Part shown: positions 10,502 to 19,975 of the stretch, piece after piece | Numbering within the stretch: the stretch's first letter is position 1 | How the letters are laid out: every line of letters starts with the position of its first letter | Source of the DNA: Valencia hispanica | Lineage: Eukaryota; Chordata; Actinopteri; Cyprinodontiformes; Valenciidae | Direction: 5' to 3' | Assembly: GCA_963556495.2 (NCBI GenBank) | Contig: OY747702.1 | Coordinates: 4,090,501 to 4,154,500, forward strand | DNA length: 64,000 bases | The notes under the pieces: model-generated | Databases searched by the model: none | What the model was told of the DNA's origin: nothing | Seen by the model: only the letters and a program-made list of their open reading frames with translations | Made by a program: the position numbers and the translations under genes

Positions 10502-11530
10502 TCAGTATCTGGTGTGACCACCATTTGCCTCCTGCAGTGCAACACATCTTCTTCGCATAGAGTTTATCAGATTGTCAATTGTGGCCTGTGGAATGTTGGT
10601 CCACTCCTCTTCAATGGCTGTGCGAAGTTGTTGGATATTAGTGGGAACTGGTACACGCTGTCGTATACGCCGGTTAAGCACATCCCAAACATGCTCAATG
10701 GGTGACATGTCCGGTGAGTATGCTGGCCATGCAAGAACTGGGACATTTTCAGCTTCCAAGAATTGTGTACAGATCCTTGCAACATGGGGCCGTGCATTAT
10801 CTTGCTGAAACATGAGGTGATGTTCATGGATGTATGGCACAACAATGGGCCTCAGGATCTCATCACGGTATCTCTGTGCTATCAAAATGCCATCAATAAA
10901 ATGCACCTGTGTTCTTCGTCCATAACAGATGCCTGCCCATACCATAACCCCACCACCACCATGGGCCACTCGATCCACAACATTGACATCCGCAAAGCGC
11001 TCACCCACACGACGCCACACACGCTGTCTGCCATCTGCCCTGAAAAATGTAAACCGGGATTCATCCGTGAAGAGAACACCTCTCCAACGTCCCAGACGCC
11101 ATCGAATGTGAGCATTTGCCCACTCAAGTCTGTTACGGCGACGAGCTGGAGTCAGGTCAAGACCCCGATGAGGACGACGAGCATGCAGTTGAGCTTCCCT
11201 GAGATGGTTTCTGACAGTTTGTGCAGAAATTGTTTGGTTATGCAAACCAATTGTTTCAGCAGCTGTCTGAGTAGCTGGCCTCAGGCGATCTTGGAGGTAA
11301 ACCTGCTGGATGTGGAGGTCCTGGGCTGGTGTGGTTACACGTGGTCTGCGGTTGTGAGGCCGGTTGGATGTACTGCCATATTCTCTGAAACGCCTTTGGA
11401 GACGGCTTATGGTGGAGAAATAAATATTCAATGCACGAGCAACAGATCTGGTTGACATTCCTGCTGTTAGCATGCTAATTGCATGCTCCCTCAATGCTTG
11501 TGGCATCTGTGGCATTTTGCTGTGAGACAA
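10502..11530 (-). CDS. Tc1/mariner DD34E transposase, complete, 342 aa
   Basis: A full-length Tc1 transposase (family length about 340). The N-terminal paired-like helix-turn-helix DNA-binding region spans residues 1-110 (LREHAISMLTAGMSTRSVAR, then LQRRFREYGST and the RRPRVTT linker). The catalytic domain has FTDESRF (first Asp), GGGGVMVWAGI, QQDNARPH (second Asp) and SPDMSPIEHVWD (Glu), with exactly 34 residues between the second Asp and the Glu, so DD34E. It would bind the terminal repeats and cut and paste at TA. No stop or frameshift is present, so it may still be functional, although its own 3' terminal repeat is truncated. The first ATG (MSHSKMPQ) follows the 5' terminal-repeat leader. 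Confidence 0.92.
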   Translation of the reverse strand: MSHSKMPQMPQALREHAISMLTAGMSTRSVARALNIYFSTISRLQRRFREYGSTSNRPHNRRPRVTTPAQDLHIQQVYLQDRLRPATQTAAETIGLHNQTISAQTVRNHLREAQLHARRPHRGLDLTPARRRNRLEWANAHIRWRLGRWRGVLFTDESRFTFFRADGRQRVWRRVGERFADVNVVDRVAHGGGGVMVWAGICYGRRTQVHFIDGILIAQRYRDEILRPIVVPYIHEHHLMFQQDNARPHVARICTQFLEAENVPVLAWPAYSPDMSPIEHVWDVLNRRIRQRVPVPTNIQQLRTAIEEEWTNIPQATIDNLINSMRRRCVALQEANGGHTRY

Positions 11531-12022
11531 AACTGCATATTCCTGGGTGGCCTTTTATTGTGGGCAGTATAAGGTGCACCTGTGCACTAATCATGATGTC
11601 AGATCAGCATCTTGATGTGGCACACCTGTGAGGTGGGATGGATTATCTCAGCAAAGCAGAAGTGCTCACTATCACACATTTAGACTGATTTGTGAACACT
11701 GTTTGAGAGAAATGGTAATATTGTGTATCTGGAATGAATTTTAGATCTTTAAGTCCATCTCATGAAAAATGGGAGCAGAAACAAAGGTGTTGCGTTTATA
11801 TTTTTGTTGAGTGTATTTCAGGACGTTCTTAGACGTAAAAGAGAGTTGCCATGCCAACCCAGGCTGTATGAGTCTGAATCAGCAGGTTTGTCCTGACCTA
11901 AATTCATACAGTGTCATATAATCAGATCGGTCAACATATCATAAAGAAAAAAGACATAGTAACTATCAGTATGTGAACTACACAGAACAGATCATTCTTA
12001 ACATTACATTTCTTCCACAACA

Positions 12023-12570
12023 GGTCTCATTTAAAATGACTTGTACATACATACTTCTCTGTCATAAAAAAAGCAAAATCAGTATTTTTAGTATATTAAA
12101 GTCGATTAACATAACATGTAATTGTCTGGTAAAAAAAAAAAAAAAATGAAGTCAGTTAGATTATTACCTTAAAGATTTGTCATTAACATTACAACTACAC
12201 AAAGTCCCTTTTATCACATTTTTTTTATTTGATAAAAATACAACGTTAAATTGGAGGGTAAAGTGATAACAAAACAAGGAATGACAAAATGTGTCTGCAA
12301 GTACACATTAAGTTTAGGTTAAACAAATACTTATTGCAGATAATGATACATACATATTTCATGTTACTATTTTTAAATTAGGATCTGTTGAGGAGCAGCA
12401 CATGGTGGGCTTGTCAAACAAATCTCCATCAGTCAAAAGTCACTTTTCAGCTGTTCCAAAGTCTCACTTCAACGCTGGATGCAATTTATCTACAGGTCAG
12501 CATAAACACACACAAAAAAACAAAAGATTTAAATTACTCTTTGTAAGGATGGTTTTTTTTCCGGTGAAGA
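12023..12570. other. AT-rich flank, possibly the 5' part of the Merlin element
   Basis: No coding frame or repeat end is recognisable. Poly(A) and poly(T) runs occur at about 12131-12145 and 12218-12226. It lies between the family A LTR and the first Merlin exon and may include that element's terminal repeat and leader. Confidence 0.35.
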
Positions 12571-12759
12571 TTGCGTAAAATCGACATGATAGATGACACC
12601 ATTGCAGGCAGTACAACAACACTTAGTAAAATGTCCCAAAAAATAAGGAGGGTATGTGTGGTTGTAGTTCAAAGATTGAGACGTCGTACAGGTCAGCAGA
12701 TTGTTGGCCAAAGGGAGTTTGTTGTGATCGATGAGAGTCACTTTCATCACAAACGAAAG
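12571..12759 (+). pseudogene. Merlin (IS1595/ISXO2-like) transposase, exon 1
   Basis: The exon encodes about 63 residues and ends FVVIDESHFHHKRK at a consensus GTAAGT donor (12760). VVIDESHF is the first DDE block of Merlin/IS1016-type transposases (DE-x-KF type). The matching exon 2 is at 18461-18928, and both are in phase 0. The N-terminus before this block is short compared with family members, so an upstream exon may exist or be lost. The intron between the exons now measures 5.7 kb because an ERV inserted in it. Confidence 0.72.
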
Positions 12760-12885
12760 GTAAGTTTTTCTGACTGTAATTTTATATTACATCTATATAT
12801 TTATCAACCTTTCATAGTATCTAATGTAAATAAAAACTTTTAAACAAGCATTGAATGAATACACAGGCCAAAAGGTGAAGGGGTT

Positions 12886-13270
12886 GTGTGCTAGAAAAAT
12901 TAACTAAATGCAGAAAAGTGTTAGCACAGGATGTGACCCATGGGTCAGAAGGGAACGGTCACGATTAACTGCACAAAGACTCTTAAGAACGATATGAGCC
13001 AGGGATCAGAAGAGAAGAAGAGAAAATCTTCTTTGATGAAAATTTGATGTTTCCACCCAGTTTCAGTGGCAGAAAGTGAGTATTTAAAAGACACCTCACG
13101 GTTGGCAGTGGGACAGGAGTAGCTGGCCAGCGAAATAAACACGGTAAGCAGTACCCTTCATATAAAACTGCTATATTAAACATTTCCAAAACATTCCTGT
13201 CTCATAACTAGCCTCAAGTGCCAAAATTAATAAGTATTAATAGGAAAATAGAGAATTAAGACTAACCTTT
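12886..13270 (+). mobile_element. Probable 5' LTR of a decayed ERV (family B) in the Merlin intron
   Basis: The stretch starts around TGTGTGCTAG, has a TATA-like motif tatttaaaag at about 13081-13090 and an AATAAA at 13131-13136, and is followed by a gag-like frame at 13794. This arrangement fits a retroviral U3-R-U5. I found no partner LTR downstream, so its edges are estimates, and I could not identify a primer binding site with confidence. Confidence 0.4.
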
Positions 13271-13793
13271 GGTTTCCTCTGGAGGTGATCGCTCCAACGT
13301 TTAGTCCGACGGGACTTAAGATCGGGACACAGATCAGACCCAAGAATTGAGGACTCTCAAACCTGATCCTACGACAGAAAACGTCGCACCGGAGTCTGGG
13401 ACTCTAGGTTAGTTAAGCAAAAGGGTTAGGGAAAGTGTAGAATTTAGTAAATGTTAACATTATATGATTAAATAAGGGAGAAAAAACAGGACTGCAGTGT
13501 GTGAATGTTGTGAAACATAAGTGTGAGAACAGCGTATGGGAGACATTACAGCCGGTCCAAGCACTAGGTCTGGACCAGCACCCGCTGCAATATTAAAGGT
13601 CTCCATAGTAGAGGTTGAAGACAGGGAATCTAAAATCCCTCCAGACCTGTGATTAGAACACCCAGTAGGATCCCGCTTGAATAAATAGTATTCAAGTAGA
13701 AGCTTGGATCTTAGGGGCTGGATGAACGCCACTAGGCATTTTCCCTAGAAACAACCTGTTTTATATAAAAGGTGAACGTGATATATTGTTATA
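13271..13793 (+). other. ERV leader region
   Basis: About 520 bp lies between the probable LTR and the first gag-like ATG. It contains the run gaggtgatcgctccaacg and several short frames but nothing conserved. It is interpreted as untranslated retroviral leader from its position only. Confidence 0.35.
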
Positions 13794-15240
13794 ATGTCAG
13801 AAGAAAAAAGTAAGTCCAGGTCTGCAGGACCTGGCAAAAGGTGGTTGACCTTAGATCAACAATTACAGAAATACCTCCAGGTTATATTTAACATGGCAGG
13901 ATCTAAGAGTGAGGGAGAAAAAGCTCAGAATAAAGCAGCAGAATCATTTAAAAAGATGTGGGAAAAGAATGGGTATTGATGAGATAAAAATTCTGTAAAT
14001 ATTGTATGAGGGTTTAATTCTATAGTGTATGTGGCAACACTTAGAAACAGTGAACAATCAAGAAGAATGTGGTACATCATGTGTTCCTTATGTATAGAAA
14101 CTGACCATTCTATGAACGAAGATCTATGTGGGAGGAGTTTCATGCAAACTTGTTTCAATAAAGACTTTGAGCTGACATAGATCTGGGCTCAGTTACTAGA
14201 ACTGAATCCAGCGAACGACGTCTCGCTGTTAGAATATTTAATTGTTGTTTGTTGTTCTTATTGCTCCTTTTTACAGAAATGAACGAGCATGCGGGAAGGT
14301 GAAATGAGAGCTCAGAGAGATCCCAGTGTCATAAATTAAATGTGTGTCTGTTCCTTTAAGATAGGCTTTAAATTAGAGTAAAAACACCTTCTCAACAGTA
14401 TGTAGAAAGTGATAGATATTGTTTAAGTCAGATGTGTTTTCAAGAGGAAAAGCATTTTAAAGGAGAGGCAGAAAAGCAAGTAGACTGATGGAGAGAAAAG
14501 GTAAGTTAACTACAAAAGCAGCCAAGTGGTATTTCCGTGGGGTTTGTGGACAAGGCATCAATCATCTTTGTAAAGAGGACATGCTGTCTTCAACAGCTCC
14601 TCCACCATCATATCAATGTATTTATCCAGTAATAAGGCAAGAGCACAGTAATGGAGAAGCACTAGAGGTAGAGTGGGAATTTACCGGCTCAAACATGGTT
14701 CAAACACGCTCTGGTAGGAACACCACACCCAAGCCTCAGCCAGCAAAGGACCGTGAGGTTCCTTTTGGGAATCGAGAGCAGAGAGAAAGAGGGGGACAGC
14801 AACCAATTTCAGGAAAAACAGCACTGTCTTGTGACAGAGCACCAAAGAAAGATGATGAGGGAGAAAAGGAGAGGAAGAGCCTAACTGGAACAATAAATAT
14901 AGCCCTTCATGTTAAAGGAGGGGAATTGCGCTACACAAAAGAAGAATAAGATGTATGGAGACAAACAGTACAACACCACGATGAGGGAACTCCTAAGGAG
15001 GAGGGTGGGGGAGACGATGCAGATGTTCCAGATAACTTAGAACCGCCTCCCCGAGGAGACTTAAAGAGGGCTACAATGGCACCATTAAATAGTACTCGTG
15101 AAGGTGAGAGATTATACAAACCTCTTAAATTAGCAGATGTGCAGGGAATAGCCCAGTCCCTCCCATCCTTATCTGAAGGAGCCAATCTGTGGCTGAGGAA
15201 GTTTGATCAGGTGACTCAGGGACAGAAACCACTGACTGGG
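13794..15240 (+). pseudogene. Gag-like remnant of the family B ERV, split by a solo LTR
   Basis: A gag-like frame starts at 13794 (MSEEKSKSRSAGPGKRW) and runs to GYLTR-insertion at 13976, where a solo LTR (13977-14397) interrupts it in mid-codon context. Beyond the LTR the frame resumes but hits stops near 14486. A second open stretch at 14488-14949 has the proline-rich and charged composition of a matrix/linker region (MVQTRSGRNTTPKPQP), and a further piece at about 15060-15240 resembles the start of capsid (DVQGIAQSLPSL, NLWLRKFDQVTQG). Most of capsid and all of nucleocapsid and protease are missing, since the next recognisable block is RT. Gag assignment is by position and composition plus the capsid-like piece. 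Confidence 0.55.
13977..14397 (+). mobile_element. Solo LTR (family C), plus orientation, inside ERV gag
   Basis: 421 bp from TGATGAGATAAAAATTC to CACCTTCTCAACA, flanked by GTAT at 13973-13976 and 14398-14401, a perfect 4-bp target duplication. An AATAAA lies at about 14158-14163 within caataaagactttgagctg. The same LTR occurs inverted at 15957-16404. Removing the LTR and one GTAT restores continuity of the host ERV sequence, which confirms it as an insertion. Confidence 0.85.
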
Positions 15241-15289
15241 TATTAACTCAAATACCAAGCGTATGGTTTTCCTCCTCGACTGACATATA

Positions 15290-15952
15290 CAAAATTCAGA
15301 AACCAGGAAACAGGATCCCCCATTTGGAGATCCCAGTATCCACACAAACCGGAGGCAGAGGAAGGGATTGCAGAGACCCTTTTGGGTCTCAAGGTGGGAG
15401 GAGTGTTAGAACCTTCCAACTCAGCGTTGAATACTCCTATTCTTCCCGTTGAGAAATAGGGAACTGGGAAATATCGAATGGCACATGATTTGCGCGCTAT
15501 CAACCAGGAATTATTAACAAAGCCAATTTCAACTCCTAACCCTTATACTGCTCTGAGTGCATTAACACCAGATTTACAGTGGTTCACCTGCATTGATCTG
15601 GCTAATGCCTTTTTCAGCTTACCATTGGCACCAGAGGTTAGAGATATTTTTTCATTTACCTTCCGCGGGGAACAACTTAGATACACCCGCTTACCTCAAG
15701 GTTTTGCTGAAGTGTGAACCACAGCAACAATAAAGATTCTCCACTTGTTAGCTCAAGAAGGCTACAAGGTTTCCAGGGATAAGTTACAGCTAGTAAGACA
15801 AGAAGTACACTTTTTGGGAAGAGGAGTTACTGCACAAGGATCAGGTCTAACAGCAGTTCACAGATCTGCAATCCTACAACATCCAAAACCGTTAAAGGTT
15901 AAATAAATGCTGTGCTTTTTAGGACTAACCAACTTTAGCCGTCACTACATAC
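15290..15952 (+). pseudogene. ERV pol remnant: RT fingers and palm, with deletion of the catalytic YxDD
   Basis: The translation has the RT start (PHKPEAEEGIAETL, VLEPSNSALNTPILPV), a stop at about 15459, then KYRMAHDLRAINQELL, FTCIDLANAFFSLPL (first catalytic Asp) and LRYTRLPQGF. After LPQGF the sequence jumps to the thumb-proximal block (LAQEGYKVSRDKLQLVRQEV, HFLGRGV), so the strand carrying YxDD is deleted. A stop near 15903 interrupts the start of the next block (CFLGLTNFSRHYIP), which is cut by the inverted solo LTR at 15957. The wording is retroviral and nearest to gamma/epsilon-type pol. Not functional. Confidence 0.78.
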
Positions 15953-15956
15953 CCAG

Positions 15957-16404
15957 TGTTGGAAAGGTGTTTTCACTCAAATTTAAAGCCTCTCTTAAAA
16001 GAACAGACACCCATTTAATTTTATGACCCCTGGGCTCTCTCGGGCTCTTATTTCACCTACCAGCGTGCTCGTTCATTTCTGTAAAAAGGAGCAATAAGAA
16101 CAACAAACAACAATTATATATTTTAACAGCGAGACGTCGTTTGCTGGACTCAGTTCTCTTAACTGAGCACAGTTCTACGTCAGCATAGAGTTTTTATTGA
16201 AACACGAGTTGCAGGAAACCCCTCCCACATCTATCTTTGTTCACAGAATAAGGATCAAAGCCTCTTCACATAAGGAACGCATGATGTACTACATTCTTCT
16301 TGATTGTTCACTGTTTCAAGTGTTTCTACATTCAGTACAGAATTAAACCCTCAAACACACAAAATAAATGTACTCTCAACATTTACAGAATTTTTATCTC
16401 TTCA
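15957..16404 (-). mobile_element. Solo LTR (family C), minus orientation, inside ERV pol
   Basis: 448 bp. On the minus strand it runs from TGAAGAGATAAAAATTC (16404) to CACCTTTCCAACA (15957), flanked by CCAG at 15953-15956 and 16405-16408, a perfect 4-bp target duplication. It is a diverged copy of 13977-14397. The pol frame resumes immediately after it (YTNLTTPLRALI), showing that it landed between RT and the connection domain. Confidence 0.85.
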
Positions 16405-17738
16405 CCAGCTACACTAATCTGACCACACCATTGCGTGCGCTGATAATTGAACATGGTATGAAACAAGTAAATGCTCCTCTTAACTGGACAGTGGCAGCAA
16501 AAGAAGAGTTTTATTGTTTTAAAACAGGAACTGGCAGCAGCAGCAGACTTGGCTCTGGCTGATTACAGACTAGAATTCTTTCTAGACTCCTCAGAGACTG
16601 ATGGAGTAATCAATGGTTTCCTGTTTCAAAAGCTAGATGGACATAGACACATTTTGATGTATCGCAGTGTAAAAATAGATACAACAGAAAAAAGACTACC
16701 ACCATGCACCCGGCATGCAGCTGGACTAGCCCATCTCATCTCTAAAACAGCACACATTGTTCGCGGGCATCCTCTCAGGGTGTTAACTACACACGGGGTA
16801 ATGGCATTCGTTAATTCTGAGGCATTTAACATGTCCACACTCAGACAACAGCACATGAGAAAAATCTTGGAAGCACCTAAATTTTAAAATTTGTTCATGA
16901 GGGTATCAACATTGCAGTTCAGATGACGGGAGGTGTATCACATGATTGCATCGAGAAAACGGTTAGAGATAACAAAATCAGGATACACTTACAATCTCAA
17001 ACTCTTCCAGATAGTCTATCCATGTTTATTGATGGCGGCTGTTTCAGGTCTCCCAGTGGAGAGCTACAGGCAGGTTATGCAGTAGTGCAGAGAACTACTG
17101 ATGGGTTCCAAATAAGAAAACAGGGTAAGCTGGAAGGGAAACAGTCAGCACAGAAAGCAGAAATCAGGGCTCTGATTGAAGCATGCAAGTGGGGAGGAGG
17201 AAGAGGAAAAACAATAAATACTGATTCCATGTATGGCTGGTTGGCTATACATATTGAACTCCCCCAATGGAAAAGGAGTGGGTTTCTCACCACTCAGGGA
17301 CAACCAATACAACATCAGCAAGAAATGATTAAGCTTCTTCATACTGTGCATCTTCCCTCTGCACTAGCTGTTAAGAAATGCAAGGGGCACAGTAAAGAAA
17401 AAACAGTTGAAGCTGCGGTAAATGAGGCCGCTGACGAAGCTGCAAAAGCAGTTGCTGGGTATCAGCATGCTCCTGATTGTATGATGACAATGGTAGCAGA
17501 AGATACTGAAAACATGGAGGATTTTATTAAAACTGAACAAAACAATGCTGCGCCTAAAGAAAAATCTGTTTGGCTACAAAGGGGAGCAGTACAATCTCAG
17601 GGACTCTGGCGTAGCCCAGATGGTCGTCCAGTGTTACCTGCAAACATGAAATCTGAGATTTTTCAAGAAGCAAATGGCTTGGCCCATGTAGGTGCCAACC
17701 CAAGCGTGAGGATAGTGAAACTGTTGTTAAATGCTTGA
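16405..17738 (+). pseudogene. ERV pol remnant: connection, RNase H and integrase zinc region
   Basis: After the solo LTR the connection block reads TNLTTPLRALIIEHG, then WTVAAKEEFYCF in one frame and LALADYRLEFFLDSS, LPPCTRHAAGLAHL in another, so a frameshift lies near 16525. From 16923 one frame is open for 271 codons: RNase H with SMFIDGGC (Asp), QKAEIRALIEA (Glu) and NTDSMYGW (Asp), a basic KKCKGHSKEK loop, then an integrase N-terminal piece (FQEANGLAHVGANPS) with only part of the zinc-binding set. It ends at 17738. Nothing here could be active because RT and integrase are incomplete. Confidence 0.78.
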
Positions 17739-17759
17739 TTAATTATTACATTCCCTGGC

Positions 17760-18060
17760 ACGGTTTTCCTTGAACTGTGCGAAGTGATTCAGGAACACAT
17801 TTTAAAAATCAGCATCTTTCGTTTGTGGAAAAACAGCAGGGATTAACCCTCAAATTTGGGACTGTGTATCATCCTCAGGGGTCAGTGGAAAGAAATAAAA
17901 TAATGGCACAAACAGGACTGACGTGGGTGGATGCCCTTCCTATAGCACTGATGGCTGTCAGGTCCTCAGTTTGTGTACAAAAGGACTTACACCTTGTGAG
18001 GTGCTCACTGGCAGGGTGTTCAACGGACCGTTTGCACAACTTCGGACTGTGACTGACCCG
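17760..18060 (+). pseudogene. ERV integrase core fragment
   Basis: [14 protein letters not shown] (second catalytic Asp) and [12 protein letters not shown] (catalytic Glu) are readable, followed by [17 protein letters not shown], typical of retroviral integrase. The first catalytic Asp region is deleted between 17738 and 17777. A frame change follows near 17960. The recognisable ERV ends at about 18060; there is no env and no 3' LTR. Confidence 0.75.
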
Positions 18061-18460
18061 ACTCCTCAGAACCCATCCTCTGACTATCACATCTTTGTGA
18101 TAGTCATCACAAAGATTACTATCTTTGTGATGATAGTCATCTTTGACTATCATCACAGTCTATAATGATAGTCAAAGATGACTAAAAGCTTTGGTAAAAT
18201 AATAAGAAAGACCGCTGCCTTTAAGTGTATTTAATTTTGATACTCATATTTTTTATCATTTACAGTCTATTAAAAAAAAAATATTAAAGCTTAAGGTTTT
18301 GTGCAAATTATACTGGTTGAAAATGTTTAGCTACAGGAGGTTAGGGACAACCCTTACTGATCCTATTTGGGGTACAGCATGAGGCGCAGACTTTCACTTA
18401 AAAATCTCCTCTCGACATATCTTATAGTCATTTGTGTTCATTTTTTTGTTTCTGCATCAG
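18061..18460. other. Stacked palindromes, then Merlin intron remainder
   Basis: 18082-18154 carries three consecutive perfect inverted repeats (9-, 13- and 11-bp stems) built from GACTATCA and ATCACAAAGAT. The rest, to the exon 2 acceptor at 18460, shows no coding potential and includes a run of ten A at about 18272-18281. Confidence 0.6.
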
Positions 18461-18928
18461 TATGGAAGAGGAAGAATGAAAGGGGGATGGAATAGAAGAA
18501 AGTGAGTCTTTGGATTGCTGGGCATAAAACATCAGGGGAAAACAAGGTCTAACTTGCGACTTGTGGAGAAAAGATCTTGAAGACATATTTTTCTTGTGAT
18601 TACCCTTCATGTCCGGATTGGTTCCTCAGTGATAAGAGATCAATGCCAGCCCTATCGTGTACTCCCAAATTTAGGGTATGAACTCAATACGTTTAACCAC
18701 AGCAGGTGGTATGTTGACCCTCGTACAGGTGCCCATACCCAACATCTGGAGAGAGCCTGGAGGTCTTACAAGGAGCTAATCTGGAGACTCAAGGGTAACA
18801 GAAATGATAGCCTACTGTCAGAACACCTTACAGTTATTGAGTGGAACGAGTGGCTCCAAAAAAAGCACAAAAATGATACATTGGGGAGACTGATTGTTGG
18901 GACACACACCTCCATTGGGTGGCACTAA
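18461..18928 (+). pseudogene. Merlin transposase, exon 2 with two in-frame stops
   Basis: The acceptor is a long pyrimidine tract ending gcatcag at 18460. The exon opens YGRGRMKGGWNRRK, matching the block that follows the first DDE motif in this family, and continues with VFGLLGIK, LVEKRS, HVRIGSSVIRDQCQPYR (second Asp), LNTFNHSRWYVDP, GAHTQHLERAW (Glu) and ends LGRLIVGTHTSIGWH before a stop at 18926-18928. Two TGA codons interrupt it, one after NRRK (a Trp position) and one after EKRS (18578-18580). The gene is therefore dead, although the splice junction with 12759 is still readable. Confidence 0.75.
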
Positions 18929-19029
18929 CCCACATTCTAGCTCCAACAGGAGAAGAAGAGGACCAGAGCTTTTATAAGGCTCTCCCCGCTGGAGGACATT
19001 CTCTTGCGGTTGGGCTCTTGGCCAGACAG

Positions 19030-19975
19030 CGCCAGGAAATCCTTCCTTCTCCAGCTGAATAGAAACAAAACTGAAGTGATTATTTTTGGACCCAAGGAGG
19101 AACGATCAAGAGTCAGCACACAGCTTCAATTAATACAGCTAGAAACTACTGATCAGGTTCGTAACCTAGGTGTAGTAATGGACTCAGACCTGAACCTCCA
19201 GGGTCACATAAAGGCAATAACAAGGTCAGCGTTCTATCACCTGAAGAACATCTCTAGGATTAAAGGACTGATTTTGCAACACGACCTAGAAAAACTCATC
19301 CATGCGTTTATCTTTAGTCGGATTGATTACTGCAACAGCATCTTCACAGGTCTGCCTAAAAAGTCAATCAGACAGCTGGAGCTGATCCAGAATGCTGCCG
19401 CTTGCGTCCTCACTAGAACCAGGAAAGTAGAGCACATCACCCCAGTTCTAAAGTCCTTACACTGGCTCCCTGTAGCTCAGAGAATAGACTTTAAAATACT
19501 TTTACTAGTTTATAAATCATTACATGGCTTAGCACCAAAATATGTTGAAGACCTGTTGTCATGGTACCAACCACCAAGACCACTCAGGTCCTCCAACTCT
19601 AGCCTACTAAACATCCCTAGACTCAGAACTAAACATGGAGAAGCAGGTTTCAGTTTTTATGCTCCCCTTATCTGGAACAGACTTCCTGACGAGTGTAGAG
19701 CTGCTGAAACTCTGAACTGCTTTAAATCGAGACTAAAAACCCATCTGTTTAGAATTGCCTTTGAGTAAATGCTTGATGTCATATGTATGAAATGTGTTCA
19801 TGCTCTCTTGCTTTTTTTTTTTTTTTTCTCTTGCTTTATTGTGTATCATGTGTAATGTGTGTTTCTTTTATGTGTTTCTTTTAAATCACCAAATCATGTA
19901 AAGCACCTTGAATTACCCTGCTGTTGAAAGTGTGCTATACAAATAACATTGCCTTGCCTTGCCTTGCCTTCCTTC
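19030..19975 (+). mobile_element. 5'-truncated L2-type LINE, 3' end
   Basis: The coding part (to 19768) starts in the RT thumb ([16 protein letters not shown]) and holds the conserved L2 C-terminus: [55 protein letters not shown] and a final [19 protein letters not shown]. The 3' UTR ends ttgaaagtgtgctatacaaataacattgccttgccttgcctt, the (TTGCC) tail shared with copies at 29.8, 39.5 and 63.3 kb. The 5' truncation is typical of LINE insertion. Confidence 0.85.

Larger units (their letters stand above)
9580..11813. mobile_element. Head-to-head pair of Tc1-like elements forming a 2.2-kb palindromic unit
   Basis: Both outer ends are the same terminal repeat: the left end reads TACTCAACAAAAATATAAACG and the right end is its complement (...GTTTATATTTTTGTTGAGTG). 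TA dinucleotides flank it at 9578-9579 and 11814-11815, replacing one TA of the family A LTR, so the pair sits in a single Tc1-type target. The left half (9580-10381, plus) is a 5' terminal repeat plus a truncated transposase; the right half (11813 down to about 10382, minus) is a complete gene plus 3' UTR and part of a 3' terminal repeat ending at aagatgctgatc. The two halves fuse at 10376-10386 through a GATC microhomology. Arms of about 800-950 bp are inverted copies of each other. Confidence 0.88.
4671..12022 (-). mobile_element. Solo LTR of an ERV (family A), split by a LINE and a Tc1 pair
   Basis: Three pieces (4671-4903, 9543-9579 and 11814-12022) join to a single LTR that is colinear with the plus-strand copy at 43094-43559. 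Read on the minus strand it runs from TGTTGTGGAAG (12022) to CTTCGATAACA (4671), so it obeys the TG...CA rule. The flanks are GACC/GACC on the minus strand (GGTC at 4667-4670 and 12023-12026), a perfect 4-bp target duplication, so this is a solo LTR left by LTR-LTR recombination. A TATAT motif (tatataggttc, read on the complement) and an AATAAA-type signal (attaaagaac) lie in the 3' half. A 4-bp duplication fits gammaretrovirus-like or related class I ERVs. Confidence 0.88.

Noticed and set aside
10763..11455. 230-codon plus-strand open frame with many Cys/His/Thr
   Set aside because: It is the antisense of the complete Tc1 transposase; the mirror frame (9783-10436 minus) appears opposite the other arm for the same reason.
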